This document shows, in pieces, positions 24,476 through 33,247 of a stretch of 64,000 nt of DNA. The notes under the pieces are model-generated. The model was not told the DNA's origin, made no database searches, and was given only the letters and a program-made list of their open reading frames with translations. The translations under genes were made by a program, and so were the position numbers. The stretch is from Bacteroidales bacterium (lineage in GTDB: Bacteria > Bacteroidota > Bacteroidia > Bacteroidales > F082): assembly GCA_017651645.1 (NCBI GenBank), contig JAGCCO010000003.1, positions 1 through 64,000 on the forward strand, written 5' to 3'. Each line of letters starts with the position of its first letter. Within the stretch, counting starts at the first letter, position 1.

Positions 24476-25537
24476 TCATTTTACCATCAATTTTTCATAT
24501 TTCACCACACACCCATTGCGCATCAATTTGACGATGTAGCAGCCTTTCGCCAAATCGGCGGGCAAGGTCACCGTGAATTCGCCGACGGCATGGCCAGAAG
24601 CCTTCATAAGGGTGCGACCGCACAAATCACAAAGCGCGACAGCGTCAAAGGTGTCACAGTTGCCACTGATGTGCAGCGTCTGTCCGCGCTCAACGGGATT
24701 GGGGAAAAGATAAACCGCCTCATTCCCTTCTTCTGCGATGCTCCATGACGGATCCCAAATCATGCGGGCATATTCCGGATGGTCGACAAAGGGGTTGCGG
24801 TTGTACTGATAATCGTTATAAATGGCTTCATTGCGTTCTTTTTCCTTGTCGCTCACAGGGTCCTGCTCATTCCAACGCAACAGCAAATCGATGGCCCAAG
24901 GCTGGATTTCCGATTTGGTGGTCATGTCGCTTGAGCTCCAGCTGCCATCCTCGGTGTAGTAACGCACACTCATGTACATGATGGCACGGGCAAAGTCGCC
25001 TTTGTATTCGTCGATAGGCTCAAAAACCGTCCCCGAAAAGCCAGGAGTCTTGCATGAGCCTAGTTTTGAGCCGTTTTGAGAAGTCCACGAAGCCGACCCA
25101 ACTTCACCAAAGGCAAAGTTGGCTCGTTTGTTGTTGACCCAACCGTCCACAGGGAAGATATGGTGCAAATCGGTACGGGCCGTGGCATCATTGTTGAACC
25201 AACTCTGCGGCCATGAGTGTTCGCGGTTGTAGCAATCACCCTCGCCGCTATAGTTGCCGCATTGATCCTGACCAAGATAATACACATAAGGTGGAGTCCC
25301 ATTCGGGCGATCGGAATACATGTCCCACACCACACCGTTGCCTTTGTTGTCGGTGCTCCAAAAGGCGTTCCACAACTGGGCATACGAGATAGAGGTGTGT
25401 CCCTTGATGATGCCATGCAAAGCAACCTTCAGCTGATGGCCTGTCAAGCCGTTGGCGGAGTTGTAGTAATTGGCAGGTTGCGCAACAGCAATCAACGCAA
25501 AAGTCAAGGCAATTACAAGCGAAAACAACTTTTTCAT
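24476..25537 (-). CDS. Secreted endonuclease I-family nuclease with T9SS sorting domain
   Basis: 353 residues. A signal peptide (to about 19) is followed by an endonuclease I (EndA/NucM, PF04231-type) domain: DCYNREHSWPQSWF (about 101-114), TDLHHIFPVDGWVNNKRANFAFGEV with the catalytic His, and GDFARAIMYMSVRY plus NEAIYNDYQYNRNPFVDHPEYA. Residues about 275-353 form a Por-secretion sorting domain (VYLFPNPVERGQTLHIS, then GCYIVKLMRNGCVVKYEKLMVK). The enzyme should be exported by T9SS and degrade extracellular DNA or RNA. The domain order is the usual one for Bacteroidales. Confidence 0.93.
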   Translation of the reverse strand: MKKLFSLVIALTFALIAVAQPANYYNSANGLTGHQLKVALHGIIKGHTSISYAQLWNAFWSTDNKGNGVVWDMYSDRPNGTPPYVYYLGQDQCGNYSGEGDCYNREHSWPQSWFNNDATARTDLHHIFPVDGWVNNKRANFAFGEVGSASWTSQNGSKLGSCKTPGFSGTVFEPIDEYKGDFARAIMYMSVRYYTEDGSWSSSDMTTKSEIQPWAIDLLLRWNEQDPVSDKEKERNEAIYNDYQYNRNPFVDHPEYARMIWDPSWSIAEEGNEAVYLFPNPVERGQTLHISGNCDTFDAVALCDLCGRTLMKASGHAVGEFTVTLPADLAKGCYIVKLMRNGCVVKYEKLMVK

Positions 25538-25543
25538 TGAACC

Positions 25544-25573
25544 TTAAGTCTTTGAATTTTAAATCTTTGAATC
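25544..25573. repeat. 15-bp tandem repeat
   Basis: TTAAGTCTTTGAATT (25544-25558) and TTAAATCTTTGAATC (25559-25573), with a decayed third copy running into the stop codon of the gene behind it at 25574. Confidence 0.7.
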
Positions 25574-26146
25574 CTAAATTAAATCCGTAAACAAATAAAG
25601 AATGGCTATTATGAGCATAAACACCGAGGCGGAGAACTCCACGAAACTCACCTTTTTGATGATACCTGGGGTGAAGTCGACGCGGACGGTGAAGAAAGCC
25701 CACAAAAAGCCTGCCAACGTGACCGCGACGAAAAACCATATCCCGAATGGAACAAAGAACACGCTCACTATTGAATAAAGGAAGGTATTGAAGGCGGCAA
25801 GAATGGTAAGCAGGATAATGTCGCTTTCTTTACTGACCGTATACAGCATCTTGCCTTTCAATGCCCGAATGGAGTCAACAAAAAGCTTCACTGCCACCAC
25901 AAGCATCATGGCAAAGACCATATATTCAGCGATATAGGAAAACAGATGGGCCATCAAACGACCCAAACCATTACCTAACAATGCCATAATCCCTTGGCTG
26001 ATGCCAAAAGTGACGGGAATCCAAATCTTCTGCGAAGGCTTGTCGTCGGCCTTCACCAAATCCACCGAGCGCGTGACCACGCTCGAAGTCAGGCAAAGGA
26101 TGAAAAGGATACTGATTATTATTGCTGTCGCTGTCATAAGATGCAT
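25574..26146 (-). CDS. Six-TM membrane protein, weakly MntP-like
   Basis: 190 residues, almost entirely hydrophobic helices (about six) with short polar loops. The start is MHLMTATAIIISILF; a second ATG three codons on is possible. Length and the IWIPVTFGISQGIMALLGNGLGR stretch recall MntP manganese exporters (about 190 residues), but the DAF-type Asp motif of the first MntP helix is not seen, so the match is weak. It starts 2 bp behind gatD in the gatE-gatD unit. Ion transport is a guess from topology. Confidence 0.6.
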   Translation of the reverse strand: MHLMTATAIIISILFILCLTSSVVTRSVDLVKADDKPSQKIWIPVTFGISQGIMALLGNGLGRLMAHLFSYIAEYMVFAMMLVVAVKLFVDSIRALKGKMLYTVSKESDIILLTILAAFNTFLYSIVSVFFVPFGIWFFVAVTLAGFLWAFFTVRVDFTPGIIKKVSFVEFSASVFMLIIAILYLFTDLI

Positions 26147-26148
26147 CC

Positions 26149-27537
26149 TTACTTATGCACCTTCCTAATGAACTCTTCAACCTCAGGCACACCACCCTGA
26201 TAGACGAGGTAGCCATTGTAAGGCTCTCTCGGGGTGATTTCGCTGTTCACAGGTGTGAGCATGATGTTCTTCACCTCTTCGCGGTCGTGTGTCTGACCCA
26301 AGGCCCAGCCCAACTTGATGTAGGCGGTCTCGGCGAGCATGTTCTGTGCCGGGATGATACCACGGTCCATCAGGTCACGGCCAGTATCGTACACGAACAT
26401 GTGGGCATAACCCCAAATGGTCTGCACGGTCATGTATTGGTGCACACCCTTGTCGGTGGCACGCTGGATGGCGTCGAACATGCCACGGTTGACGTGACCC
26501 AAGCCGGTGCCGTCCCAGATGATGCCCTGATAGCCATTGTCGACCAACGCGTCAAGCACATCGGGCTTCATGCCGGGATAGTAATAGAGGATAGCCACGC
26601 GGTCGTCGAAGGTTGGGATGATCTTCACATCGCGGTCAGCACGGCGGTGGTTGTAGACTTCCTTAATCGGCACCACGCCACGCTTGCGGTCGACAGTGGC
26701 CACAGGCGTATCGCCGATGGTACGGAAGGTGGAACGATAGCTCGAGTGCATCTTGCGCACACGTGTGCCACGGTGCAGGAAGCCGTACTCGTCGGAGGTG
26801 GGGCCAAACATGCAGACCATTACCTCGGCCACGTCGCCGTGACCGGCAGCCGTCATGGCGTGCATAAGGTTCAATGCGGCATCCGATGACGGACGGTCAG
26901 ATGAACGCTGCGAGCCGACCAAGACAATCGGCACAGGCAGGTTCTGGCACATGAAGGTCAGGGCGGCGGCGGTGTGGGCCAAGGTGTCGGTGCCGTGGCC
27001 GATGACGATGCCGTCGATGCCGTTCTGGATCTCTTCGCCAATCTTCTTGGCCAAGGCGATATACTCTTTAGGCGACATGTTCTCGGAGAACACGGCGAAC
27101 ACCTTCTCGGTGTCGAGGTTGCAGATGTCGGCCAACTCCGGTACGGCACCATACAGCTCACCAGGCGAGAAGGCAGGAATCACGGCACCCGTGCGGTAGT
27201 CCAAACGCGAAGCAATGGTACCACCCGTGCCGAGCAATTTCACGTGCGGAAGCCCTTCAGTGTAAGGGAATTCCTTCTCCGGGATGTGGTAGTTGGCTTT
27301 CTTGTAGTCGGTCTCCACCATGCCCGTGATGGTGCTGATGTCGACGCCGATGTTGTAGCCCGTGTTGACCTTCATGACGATATGTTGGTCGTCCTGGAAG
27401 GCAGCACGAGGCAGGATTGTGCCTTTGAAGAGGCCACCCGTGGTCTGGCACTCGGCCTGACTCCACACGCGGCAGTTGTATTTCTTGAGCACCTCAAGCG
27501 AGGCACCCCAATATCCTTGGAAAAAATCTTCAGCCAT
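26149..27537 (-). CDS. gatD: Glu-tRNA(Gln) amidotransferase subunit D (archaeal type)
   Basis: 462 residues. The N-terminal beta-barrel domain (about 20-75: RVWSQ, GLFKGTILPRA, VMKVNTGYNIGVDI) is specific to GatD and absent from plain L-asparaginases. The asparaginase domain follows with LLGTGGTIASR (catalytic Thr about 107), IGHGTDTLAHTA (Thr183, Asp184), LVGSQRSSDRPSSDAALNL and the C-terminal HMFVYDTGRDL. GatD frees ammonia from Gln or Asn, and GatE uses it to turn Glu-tRNA(Gln) into Gln-tRNA(Gln). It sits 8 bp behind gatE, as in archaea. GatDE is classically an archaeal enzyme, so transfer is likely. Confidence 0.92.
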   Translation of the reverse strand: MAEDFFQGYWGASLEVLKKYNCRVWSQAECQTTGGLFKGTILPRAAFQDDQHIVMKVNTGYNIGVDISTITGMVETDYKKANYHIPEKEFPYTEGLPHVKLLGTGGTIASRLDYRTGAVIPAFSPGELYGAVPELADICNLDTEKVFAVFSENMSPKEYIALAKKIGEEIQNGIDGIVIGHGTDTLAHTAAALTFMCQNLPVPIVLVGSQRSSDRPSSDAALNLMHAMTAAGHGDVAEVMVCMFGPTSDEYGFLHRGTRVRKMHSSYRSTFRTIGDTPVATVDRKRGVVPIKEVYNHRRADRDVKIIPTFDDRVAILYYYPGMKPDVLDALVDNGYQGIIWDGTGLGHVNRGMFDAIQRATDKGVHQYMTVQTIWGYAHMFVYDTGRDLMDRGIIPAQNMLAETAYIKLGWALGQTHDREEVKNIMLTPVNSEITPREPYNGYLVYQGGVPEVEEFIRKVHK

Positions 27538-27545
27538 GTTCTTCG

Positions 27546-29492
27546 TTATTTGATATTGTTAGCCAATTCTTTCATTTCGATGTTGCCCATTGCTTCCTTC
27601 ATCTGACCCATGATCCAGTTCATGCGGTCGAGGTCGGTGCAGGACTTCTTCTTTGGGGCGAAGCCAGCGCAAAGGTTGTCGAGTTTGGTGAGCAGGTCGT
27701 CTTTGGCGAAACGCTTAAAGCCCATCTTGTCGAGCACCTGTTGCATCGGCATTGAAGCGTCATCCACCAAGGCGGGAGCCATGTTCCAAGCCAGACGATA
27801 GTCGAGACCTTGCTCCTTCAAGAAGGCGAAGAGATTGTACAAGGTCTCGTCGTTGAACTTCGAGGCGGGGTTCTTGCCCAGCAGGTGCTTGAGCCTCATA
27901 CCGACGAAGCGGCCCACGGTGCGACCATCCACGCCGAGTTTCTCGACGGTCTCGGCCATGGCGGGGAACCAGTTCTTCGCGAAGATGTAACGGAAGCAGT
28001 CCTCCGGCACGTTCCACTCCTTGAGTTTGTAGTAGCGGTCGATGATTTCGTTAGGCATCTCGGCACGCAGAGCCTTGATGAAGGCCGGGTCGAGCGGGAT
28101 GGGAGCCGAGTCGGTGTCGGGGTACATGCGGTCGGCACCAGGCAACACGCGCTCGAAGATGGTGATGCCGTTGCAGACGGCCTTACGGGTCTCCTTTGGC
28201 ACGCCGTCGAAGGCCATGAGGCAACGCTCTTCGATGGTCTCGATGGCGGTGGGCATGTCGTTTTGCGGCCCCCAGACGAGGATGAGGGCATCTTCATCGG
28301 TGGCATGGACGCGCTTGGCCAGTTTGTGCCATTGTGCATGGCTCAGCACGGGTTCCAGCATCTCGTCGTGGAGCATGTTGGGACGCTCGAGGCAGGCAAT
28401 GACCTTCAGGCGGTCGGCGATTTCATCAGCGAACATCTTGCCGGGTTGTGTGAAGTGAGAAAGCACGCCACGGAACTTCGGCAACTTGACGAGCTTCAAA
28501 GCACCGCCTTTAGCCTTGTTGTCAAGGATGGGCAGGTATTCAGTCGGGAACGACACATCAGCCACTTCCACCTTCCAGCCTTCCTTGCCGATTTCGCGAT
28601 TGAGGCGCTCTTGCAGTTGCACCAACGACCACTGGCGGAAGCACTCGTTGTGCGACAACTCAGGGATCCACTTGGCATGTTGCACGCCCTTCAACTCGAT
28701 GCGGGTGCCACCCGTGCAGCTCACGTTGACGTCCTGACGGCCTGCGCCCATGCCTGTGCGTACCAGACCCGTGCTGCGGCCGAGGAAGCGGATGTATTCG
28801 CAGGTCTCGCGCAGCTCGTCGGGGTTCTTGCAGTCGGGGTAGGTGACGGTCTCGATCAACGGCACACCCAGACGGTCGGTCTGATAGATACGGCGGTGGC
28901 CGATGTCGCTGATTTCACGGCAGGCGTCTTCCTCGATGCTCAACTGGATCAGGCGGATGTCCTTCTTCGGCAGCTTGAGCAGGCCTTCCACGCCCACGAT
29001 GGCGGTACGTTGGAAGCCCGTCGGGATGGAGCCGTCGAGGTATTGTTTACGGGTGATATGCACCTCGCCCACGATGTTCAGGTTGGAACGCAGGGCGATG
29101 ATGATGGCGTTGTGCAAGGCCTCGCGGTTGATGGGGAACGGCGGGGTATCGTCGATGTCGTAGGTGCAGGCGGTGCCGTTCTTGATGCGGTAGACGATTT
29201 CCTTTTTCGTCTTGAACTCCATCAAGGCCGTGCCGTCGTATTCGCCTAATTCCGAAAGGGTTGGGCGCATGTGACGAATCAGCTCGGCATCGTAGTCCTC
29301 AAACTTGTTGAATTGTCCAGCGGGACAATGGCAAAACAGCTTCTCCTTGGTCTTGATCTGCTGGTGCACTTCCAGTCCCGACATGAAGCCTATGCGGTCA
29401 TAGTCTTCTTGGGTGGCTTTCTTGCGCTCGACGTAGCCGGCCTGTTGCTTGGTCAGCTCGTAGTTGGCGCGTGGGTCAAAGTTGGTGCTCAT
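27546..29492 (-). CDS. gatE: Glu-tRNA(Gln) amidotransferase subunit E (archaeal type)
   Basis: 648 residues, GatE size (GatB is about 480). The GatB-like kinase/cradle domain has FMSGLEVHQQIKTKEKLFCHC (about 35-55), DIRLIQLSIEEDACREI and GRQDVNVSCTGGTRIELKGVQ. The insertion at about 330-450 is the GAD domain shared with bacterial AspRS (KLPKFRGVLSHF, RVHATDEDALILVWGP), which marks GatE rather than GatB. A YqeY-like helical tail (about 530-640) binds the tRNA. It phosphorylates and amidates Glu on tRNA(Gln). First gene of gatE-gatD-membrane protein, with gaps of 8 and 2 bp. Confidence 0.93.
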   Translation of the reverse strand: MSTNFDPRANYELTKQQAGYVERKKATQEDYDRIGFMSGLEVHQQIKTKEKLFCHCPAGQFNKFEDYDAELIRHMRPTLSELGEYDGTALMEFKTKKEIVYRIKNGTACTYDIDDTPPFPINREALHNAIIIALRSNLNIVGEVHITRKQYLDGSIPTGFQRTAIVGVEGLLKLPKKDIRLIQLSIEEDACREISDIGHRRIYQTDRLGVPLIETVTYPDCKNPDELRETCEYIRFLGRSTGLVRTGMGAGRQDVNVSCTGGTRIELKGVQHAKWIPELSHNECFRQWSLVQLQERLNREIGKEGWKVEVADVSFPTEYLPILDNKAKGGALKLVKLPKFRGVLSHFTQPGKMFADEIADRLKVIACLERPNMLHDEMLEPVLSHAQWHKLAKRVHATDEDALILVWGPQNDMPTAIETIEERCLMAFDGVPKETRKAVCNGITIFERVLPGADRMYPDTDSAPIPLDPAFIKALRAEMPNEIIDRYYKLKEWNVPEDCFRYIFAKNWFPAMAETVEKLGVDGRTVGRFVGMRLKHLLGKNPASKFNDETLYNLFAFLKEQGLDYRLAWNMAPALVDDASMPMQQVLDKMGFKRFAKDDLLTKLDNLCAGFAPKKKSCTDLDRMNWIMGQMKEAMGNIEMKELANNIK

Positions 29493-29574
29493 ATTTGTTT
29501 AGTTTGTTTTTCAAAAAGAATCGGCTAAAATAGGAAATTCTTGGATTGGTTGATCAAAAATGGGAAAAAATAAC

Positions 29575-31371
29575 TTAATCCTTCCCATCTTCAATCGTTC
29601 GGGCAATCTTCTCAATGTTGAGGCTACGCGCCGAGGCGTCGATGATATCCTTGTAGATGCCGCCTTTCTTATAGATTTCGTCTGGGTCGCCCGACTCTTC
29701 CACGCGGCCGTTTTGCAAGGCATAGATGTAGTCGGCGTCGATGATCTGCGAGATGCTATGCGAGATGATGATGACGGTACGGTCTTTCTTGATGGCATCG
29801 ATGCTGTTCTTGATTTGCTCGGTGGCGATGGCATCGAGGCTGGCGGTGGGCTCGTCCAAGAAGATGATGGGCGGATTCTTGAGGAACATACGCGCAATGG
29901 CCACACGCTGCTGCTGACCGCCCGAGAGGTCGGCGGCATTGTTGTTGAACTGCTTCGGCAGCTCCATCACCTGGTCGTAGAGATGCGACTTCTTGGCGGC
30001 CTCTATCACATCTTCATGTGTGGCGTTGGGGTTACCATAAAGGATGTTCTCCTCGATGGTGCCGTCGAAGATATGGTTCTTTTGCAGCACGAGGCCGATG
30101 TTCTCGCGAAGGTACTGCGTGTCGTATTCGCGCAAATCCACGCCGTCGAGGAGAATCTGGCCCACTTGTGGCTCATAGAACTTGTCCAACAGGTTGACGA
30201 TGGTACTCTTGCCTGCTCCAGAGAGTCCGACCAAGGCGGTAATCCTGCCTGGGTCGATGGTCATGTTCACATCGAAAAGGGCTTGGTTGCCATTGGGATA
30301 GGTGAAGTCGACATGCTTGATCTCGAACTTGCCGCGAATCTTCTCGGGACGGTAACTGCCCGAAGGCTCGATCTCTTTCTCGGAGTTGAGGATGCCGAAG
30401 AAGCCCTCAGCATAAATCAAGGCGTCGTTCACATCGTCGAAGATACGCTGCAACTGTGTGATGGGTGCGATGACATTGCTGAACAGCATCACGTGGTACA
30501 TAATCTTACCGATGGTCATGCCCGGATAACCTTTCAGCACGAGGTAGGCGGTGAGGATGATGACCAACACGGTGCCGACCTGCCTCACAAAGCTCTTCAC
30601 ACCATTGTAATAGAAGGCCACTCGACGGGTCTTCATCTGGTTTTCAGTCACTTGATTCTGGATATCAAGCTGCTTCTGTGCCTCAATCTGCTCGCGGTTG
30701 AAACTCTTGATGACGTTGATGGAGTCGATGATGTTCTTGATGCCTTGGCTCTTGGTCTCGAGGTGGGAACGCATCTCACGGCGCCAGCCTTTGAGGCGCT
30801 TGGCCTGACGGTAGGTGATCCAGAAATAGATGGGGACGATACCCAAAGCCACCAAGCCTACATAGACATTGGCGGCAAACATCAGTATCAATGCCAAAAG
30901 GGCACTCGTGAATAGCGGCAACAGGTCGATGAAGAAGTTCTGCACCGTGCGCGAAAGGCTGCTCACGCCTTGGTCGATACGGGCTTGGAGCTTGCCAGTG
31001 GCATTGTCACCGGTGTTGAAAAAGGCCATGCGGAAGGTCAGCACCTTCTCGATGACGCTCTGGGCCAGGTCGCGGCTGACGAAGATACGCATGCGCTCGC
31101 CGTAGTAGTTTTGTGCGAAGGTGATAAGGGCTGAGACGATTTCCTTGCCCAACAGCACGATACTGATGATGGTCATGATGCGCGCCGCCTGACTCCAGCT
31201 GAAGTCAGTGCCGATGAGCGCATTGATGGCGTCGACGGTCTTATCGAGCACGATGGCGTTGACCTGCGCCATGAGAGACCCTATCAAGGTCAGCACCAAA
31301 GTGATGAAAACCAACCATTTGTATGGTTTTACGAAAGGTCGGATGTTTTTAAAAAGTTGAAATAGATTCAT
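29575..31371 (-). CDS. ABC transporter, fused permease-ATPase (exporter type)
   Basis: 598 residues. Six TM helices span about 1-320 (type IV exporter fold). The nucleotide-binding domain has Walker A VGLSGAGKST (about 388-397), Q-loop LVLQKNHIFDGT, signature LSGGQQQRVAIARMF (about 492-506), Walker B PIIFLDEPTASLD and the H-loop IIISHSIS. It works as a homo- or heterodimer exporting lipid, peptide or drug; the substrate is not readable. It lies 17 bp behind the U32 peptidase gene. Confidence 0.92.
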   Translation of the reverse strand: MNLFQLFKNIRPFVKPYKWLVFITLVLTLIGSLMAQVNAIVLDKTVDAINALIGTDFSWSQAARIMTIISIVLLGKEIVSALITFAQNYYGERMRIFVSRDLAQSVIEKVLTFRMAFFNTGDNATGKLQARIDQGVSSLSRTVQNFFIDLLPLFTSALLALILMFAANVYVGLVALGIVPIYFWITYRQAKRLKGWRREMRSHLETKSQGIKNIIDSINVIKSFNREQIEAQKQLDIQNQVTENQMKTRRVAFYYNGVKSFVRQVGTVLVIILTAYLVLKGYPGMTIGKIMYHVMLFSNVIAPITQLQRIFDDVNDALIYAEGFFGILNSEKEIEPSGSYRPEKIRGKFEIKHVDFTYPNGNQALFDVNMTIDPGRITALVGLSGAGKSTIVNLLDKFYEPQVGQILLDGVDLREYDTQYLRENIGLVLQKNHIFDGTIEENILYGNPNATHEDVIEAAKKSHLYDQVMELPKQFNNNAADLSGGQQQRVAIARMFLKNPPIIFLDEPTASLDAIATEQIKNSIDAIKKDRTVIIISHSISQIIDADYIYALQNGRVEESGDPDEIYKKGGIYKDIIDASARSLNIEKIARTIEDGKD

Positions 31372-31388
31372 AAGTTATACGTATTTAA

Positions 31389-33182
31389 TCAGTTGTTTTC
31401 AGAAAGAACGTACATTAAACAGTTTCGGCAGTCGAATTCAAGGCGGAAGGTATTCGAACCATTACGGATAAACAAGGGCGTGGCCTTTTGTCCAGTTTCT
31501 TTGCTGCACATGCCGTTGGCATATCGGATGCAATGGTGGCAGGTCATGAGATGGTCGAGGATGGTATCAGGATCTTGAAAGTTTAGAGTTGAGAGTTTAG
31601 AGTTTAGAGTTGGGAGTTCGGGTGTTACTGTTTCAGAGAAAGACGGTTGGCGTAGTCTGCGGTGGGTTTGGTGGTCAACGATTAATGCATCTGTCAGTTT
31701 TTCAACCAATTGCCGTTTCATCTCACCGATGACCGAGGCAGGGATGAGCGGTGGCTCGGCAAATTGCAATTCCAAATTGACGGGGTTGAACGCGGTGTCG
31801 CCCCATTGAAGGGCCTTTTTGCGGATGTTCTCGGTAGCCTTTTCGGGGTTGTTGGCGATGATTTTGTCAATTGAAAATTGAGAATTGATAATTGATAATT
31901 TGGCCGATGGAAATAGGGCGGTTAGTTCATATCCTGTTTCCGTTTCGGCCAAGGTCAGGTTAATGTCAATTTTACGGTTGCCTGTCGAGGCGTCCACCTG
32001 TTTCTGCCATTCAAGGTCAAGGTTGCGGTAGATTTTTGCGCCACGTTGTGCGCCATGTGGCCTATTTGTAGAGACGGTGCATGCACCGTCTGTACCTGCC
32101 CGAACCACATCAGCACGCAATCCTACCAATTCATCGTTCTGATTCAGAAAACACAATCCATCACCATTATGCAAAGTCTTATCCGTGTCAATTTCCATGC
32201 GCAATGGATTGCACCAAGTCACCTCGCCGATGTATTCACCCATCGATTTCGGAGTAAAAGGCGAGCCTATCCCCTTCTGACGCCCGTTGATGAAGAAATC
32301 TGTGAATCCCCGGTTGAAAGATTTCTCTGGGTTGACCTCAAATGTGTAGCTGCAATGTCCGTGTGAAGCCTGTTCAAAATCCGTGCGACGGCTGATGATC
32401 TCATCCAGTTTCTGACGATAATATGCCGTCACATTCTTCACATAATCAGCGTCTTTCATGCGGCCTTCGATCTTGAAACTCGTGATGCCTGCATCCATCA
32501 ATTCTTCCAGATGCGCACTATTGTTCAGGTCTTTTAGGCACAGCAAATGACGGTTTTTCATCAGCACCTTCCCTTTCCCGTCAAGCAAATCCCAAGGCAG
32601 GCGACAGGGCTGGGCGCAGGCGCCACGGTTGGCACTGCGGTTGCCGATATATTGGCTCAGATAACACTGCCCGCTATGACTGACACATAACGCGCCATGC
32701 ACAAAAAACTCCAATGGCACTGTGGTCTTCTCACGGATTTCCCGAATCTCTTTGAGACTCAGTTCACGGCCTAAAACCACCTGGCTGAAACCCAACTGTT
32801 CCAAAAGCTGCACCTTTTCCACCGTCAAGTTGTCGCACTGGGTGCTGGCATGAAGCGGGATGGGTGGCATGTCGAGCTGGAGCAGTTGCATGTCCTGCAC
32901 AATGAGGGCGTCGACACCCGCATTCCAGCAGTCGTAAGCCATCTTACGGGCACGTTCTAACTCGTTTTCATACAATAAAGTATTCAGCGTGACATATACC
33001 TTGGCATCATACAAAGCTGCATGACGGCAAAGGCGTTCAATATCTTCAATGCTATTGGAAGCCTTTTCACGTGCACCGAAATCCGGACCGCCGATATAGA
33101 CGGCGTCGGCACCGTGGTTGATGGCAGCCATGCCCACCTCGACATCTTTGGCAGGCGAGAGCAGTTCTATCTTCTTTTTCAT
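31389..33182 (-). CDS. U32-family peptidase / RlhA-like, with in-frame repeat insertions
   Basis: 597 residues. Residues 1-330 form the U32 core: ELLSPAKDVEVGMAAINHGADAVYIGG, LHASTQCDN, FVHGALCVSHSGQCYLSQ with clustered Cys (about 170-195), RGACAQPCRLPW and FKIEGRMKDADYV. Relatives such as RlhA and TrhP hydroxylate rRNA or tRNA and carry a 4Fe-4S cluster; CxxC near the C-terminus (FDCRNCLMYVLS) could be part of it. Residues about 363-372, 428-438 and 522-534 are translations of intergenic-type repeats (a 28-nt palindrome and two heptad arrays). The frame is intact. Promoter at 33187-33194; operon with the ABC exporter. Confidence 0.88.
   Translation of the reverse strand: MKKKIELLSPAKDVEVGMAAINHGADAVYIGGPDFGAREKASNSIEDIERLCRHAALYDAKVYVTLNTLLYENELERARKMAYDCWNAGVDALIVQDMQLLQLDMPPIPLHASTQCDNLTVEKVQLLEQLGFSQVVLGRELSLKEIREIREKTTVPLEFFVHGALCVSHSGQCYLSQYIGNRSANRGACAQPCRLPWDLLDGKGKVLMKNRHLLCLKDLNNSAHLEELMDAGITSFKIEGRMKDADYVKNVTAYYRQKLDEIISRRTDFEQASHGHCSYTFEVNPEKSFNRGFTDFFINGRQKGIGSPFTPKSMGEYIGEVTWCNPLRMEIDTDKTLHNGDGLCFLNQNDELVGLRADVVRAGTDGACTVSTNRPHGAQRGAKIYRNLDLEWQKQVDASTGNRKIDINLTLAETETGYELTALFPSAKLSIINSQFSIDKIIANNPEKATENIRKKALQWGDTAFNPVNLELQFAEPPLIPASVIGEMKRQLVEKLTDALIVDHQTHRRLRQPSFSETVTPELPTLNSKLSTLNFQDPDTILDHLMTCHHCIRYANGMCSKETGQKATPLFIRNGSNTFRLEFDCRNCLMYVLSENN
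31581..31618. repeat. GTTTAGA-type heptad array inside the U32 gene
   Basis: Five 7-mers: gtttaga, gttgaga, gtttaga, gtttaga, gttggga. It encodes LPTLNSKLSTLNF on the minus strand. Same family as 7781-7808. Confidence 0.85.
31868..31900. repeat. (AATTGAN)n heptad array inside the U32 gene
   Basis: caattga, aaattga, gaattga, taattga and a partial unit. It encodes LSIINSQFSID on the minus strand. Same family as 13286-13320. Confidence 0.85.
32068..32095. repeat. 28-nt palindrome, copy B, inside the U32 gene
   Basis: GTAGAGACG, palindromic centre GTGCATGCAC, then CGTCTGTAC. It is read in frame as GTDGACTVST, so the element is part of the coding sequence. Confidence 0.85.
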
Positions 33183-33186
33183 GCCG

Positions 33187-33194
33187 CAAAATTA
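33187..33194 (-). promoter_or_regulatory. -7 box of the U32-ABC unit
   Basis: TAATTTTG on the minus strand, only four bases before the ATG at 33182, so the transcript would be nearly or fully leaderless if this box is used. Confidence 0.45.
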
Positions 33195-33225
33195 AGAAAT
33201 TAGGGTTTGCTGCGCCGATTTTTCC

Positions 33226-33233
33226 TATTTTTG
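33226..33233 (+). promoter_or_regulatory. -7 box of the AlgJ-like/MBOAT unit 1
   Basis: TATTTTTG, 14 bases before the ATG at 33248. The next five genes on this strand have no other clear promoter. Confidence 0.6.
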
Positions 33234-33247
33234 CAAGTTTTATAGTC

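Noticed and set aside
25574..26146. Firm MntP (manganese exporter) assignment
   Set aside because: Size and topology fit, but the characteristic Asp-bearing first-helix motif is missing, so only a weak likeness is reported.
27810..29249. 479-codon frame opposite gatE
   Set aside because: Shadow of gatE: rich in His, Leu and Asp with no recognisable motif and no promoter.
13286..31900. Heptad arrays considered as CRISPR
   Set aside because: Units are 7 bp without unique spacers, and no cas gene lies in the window.
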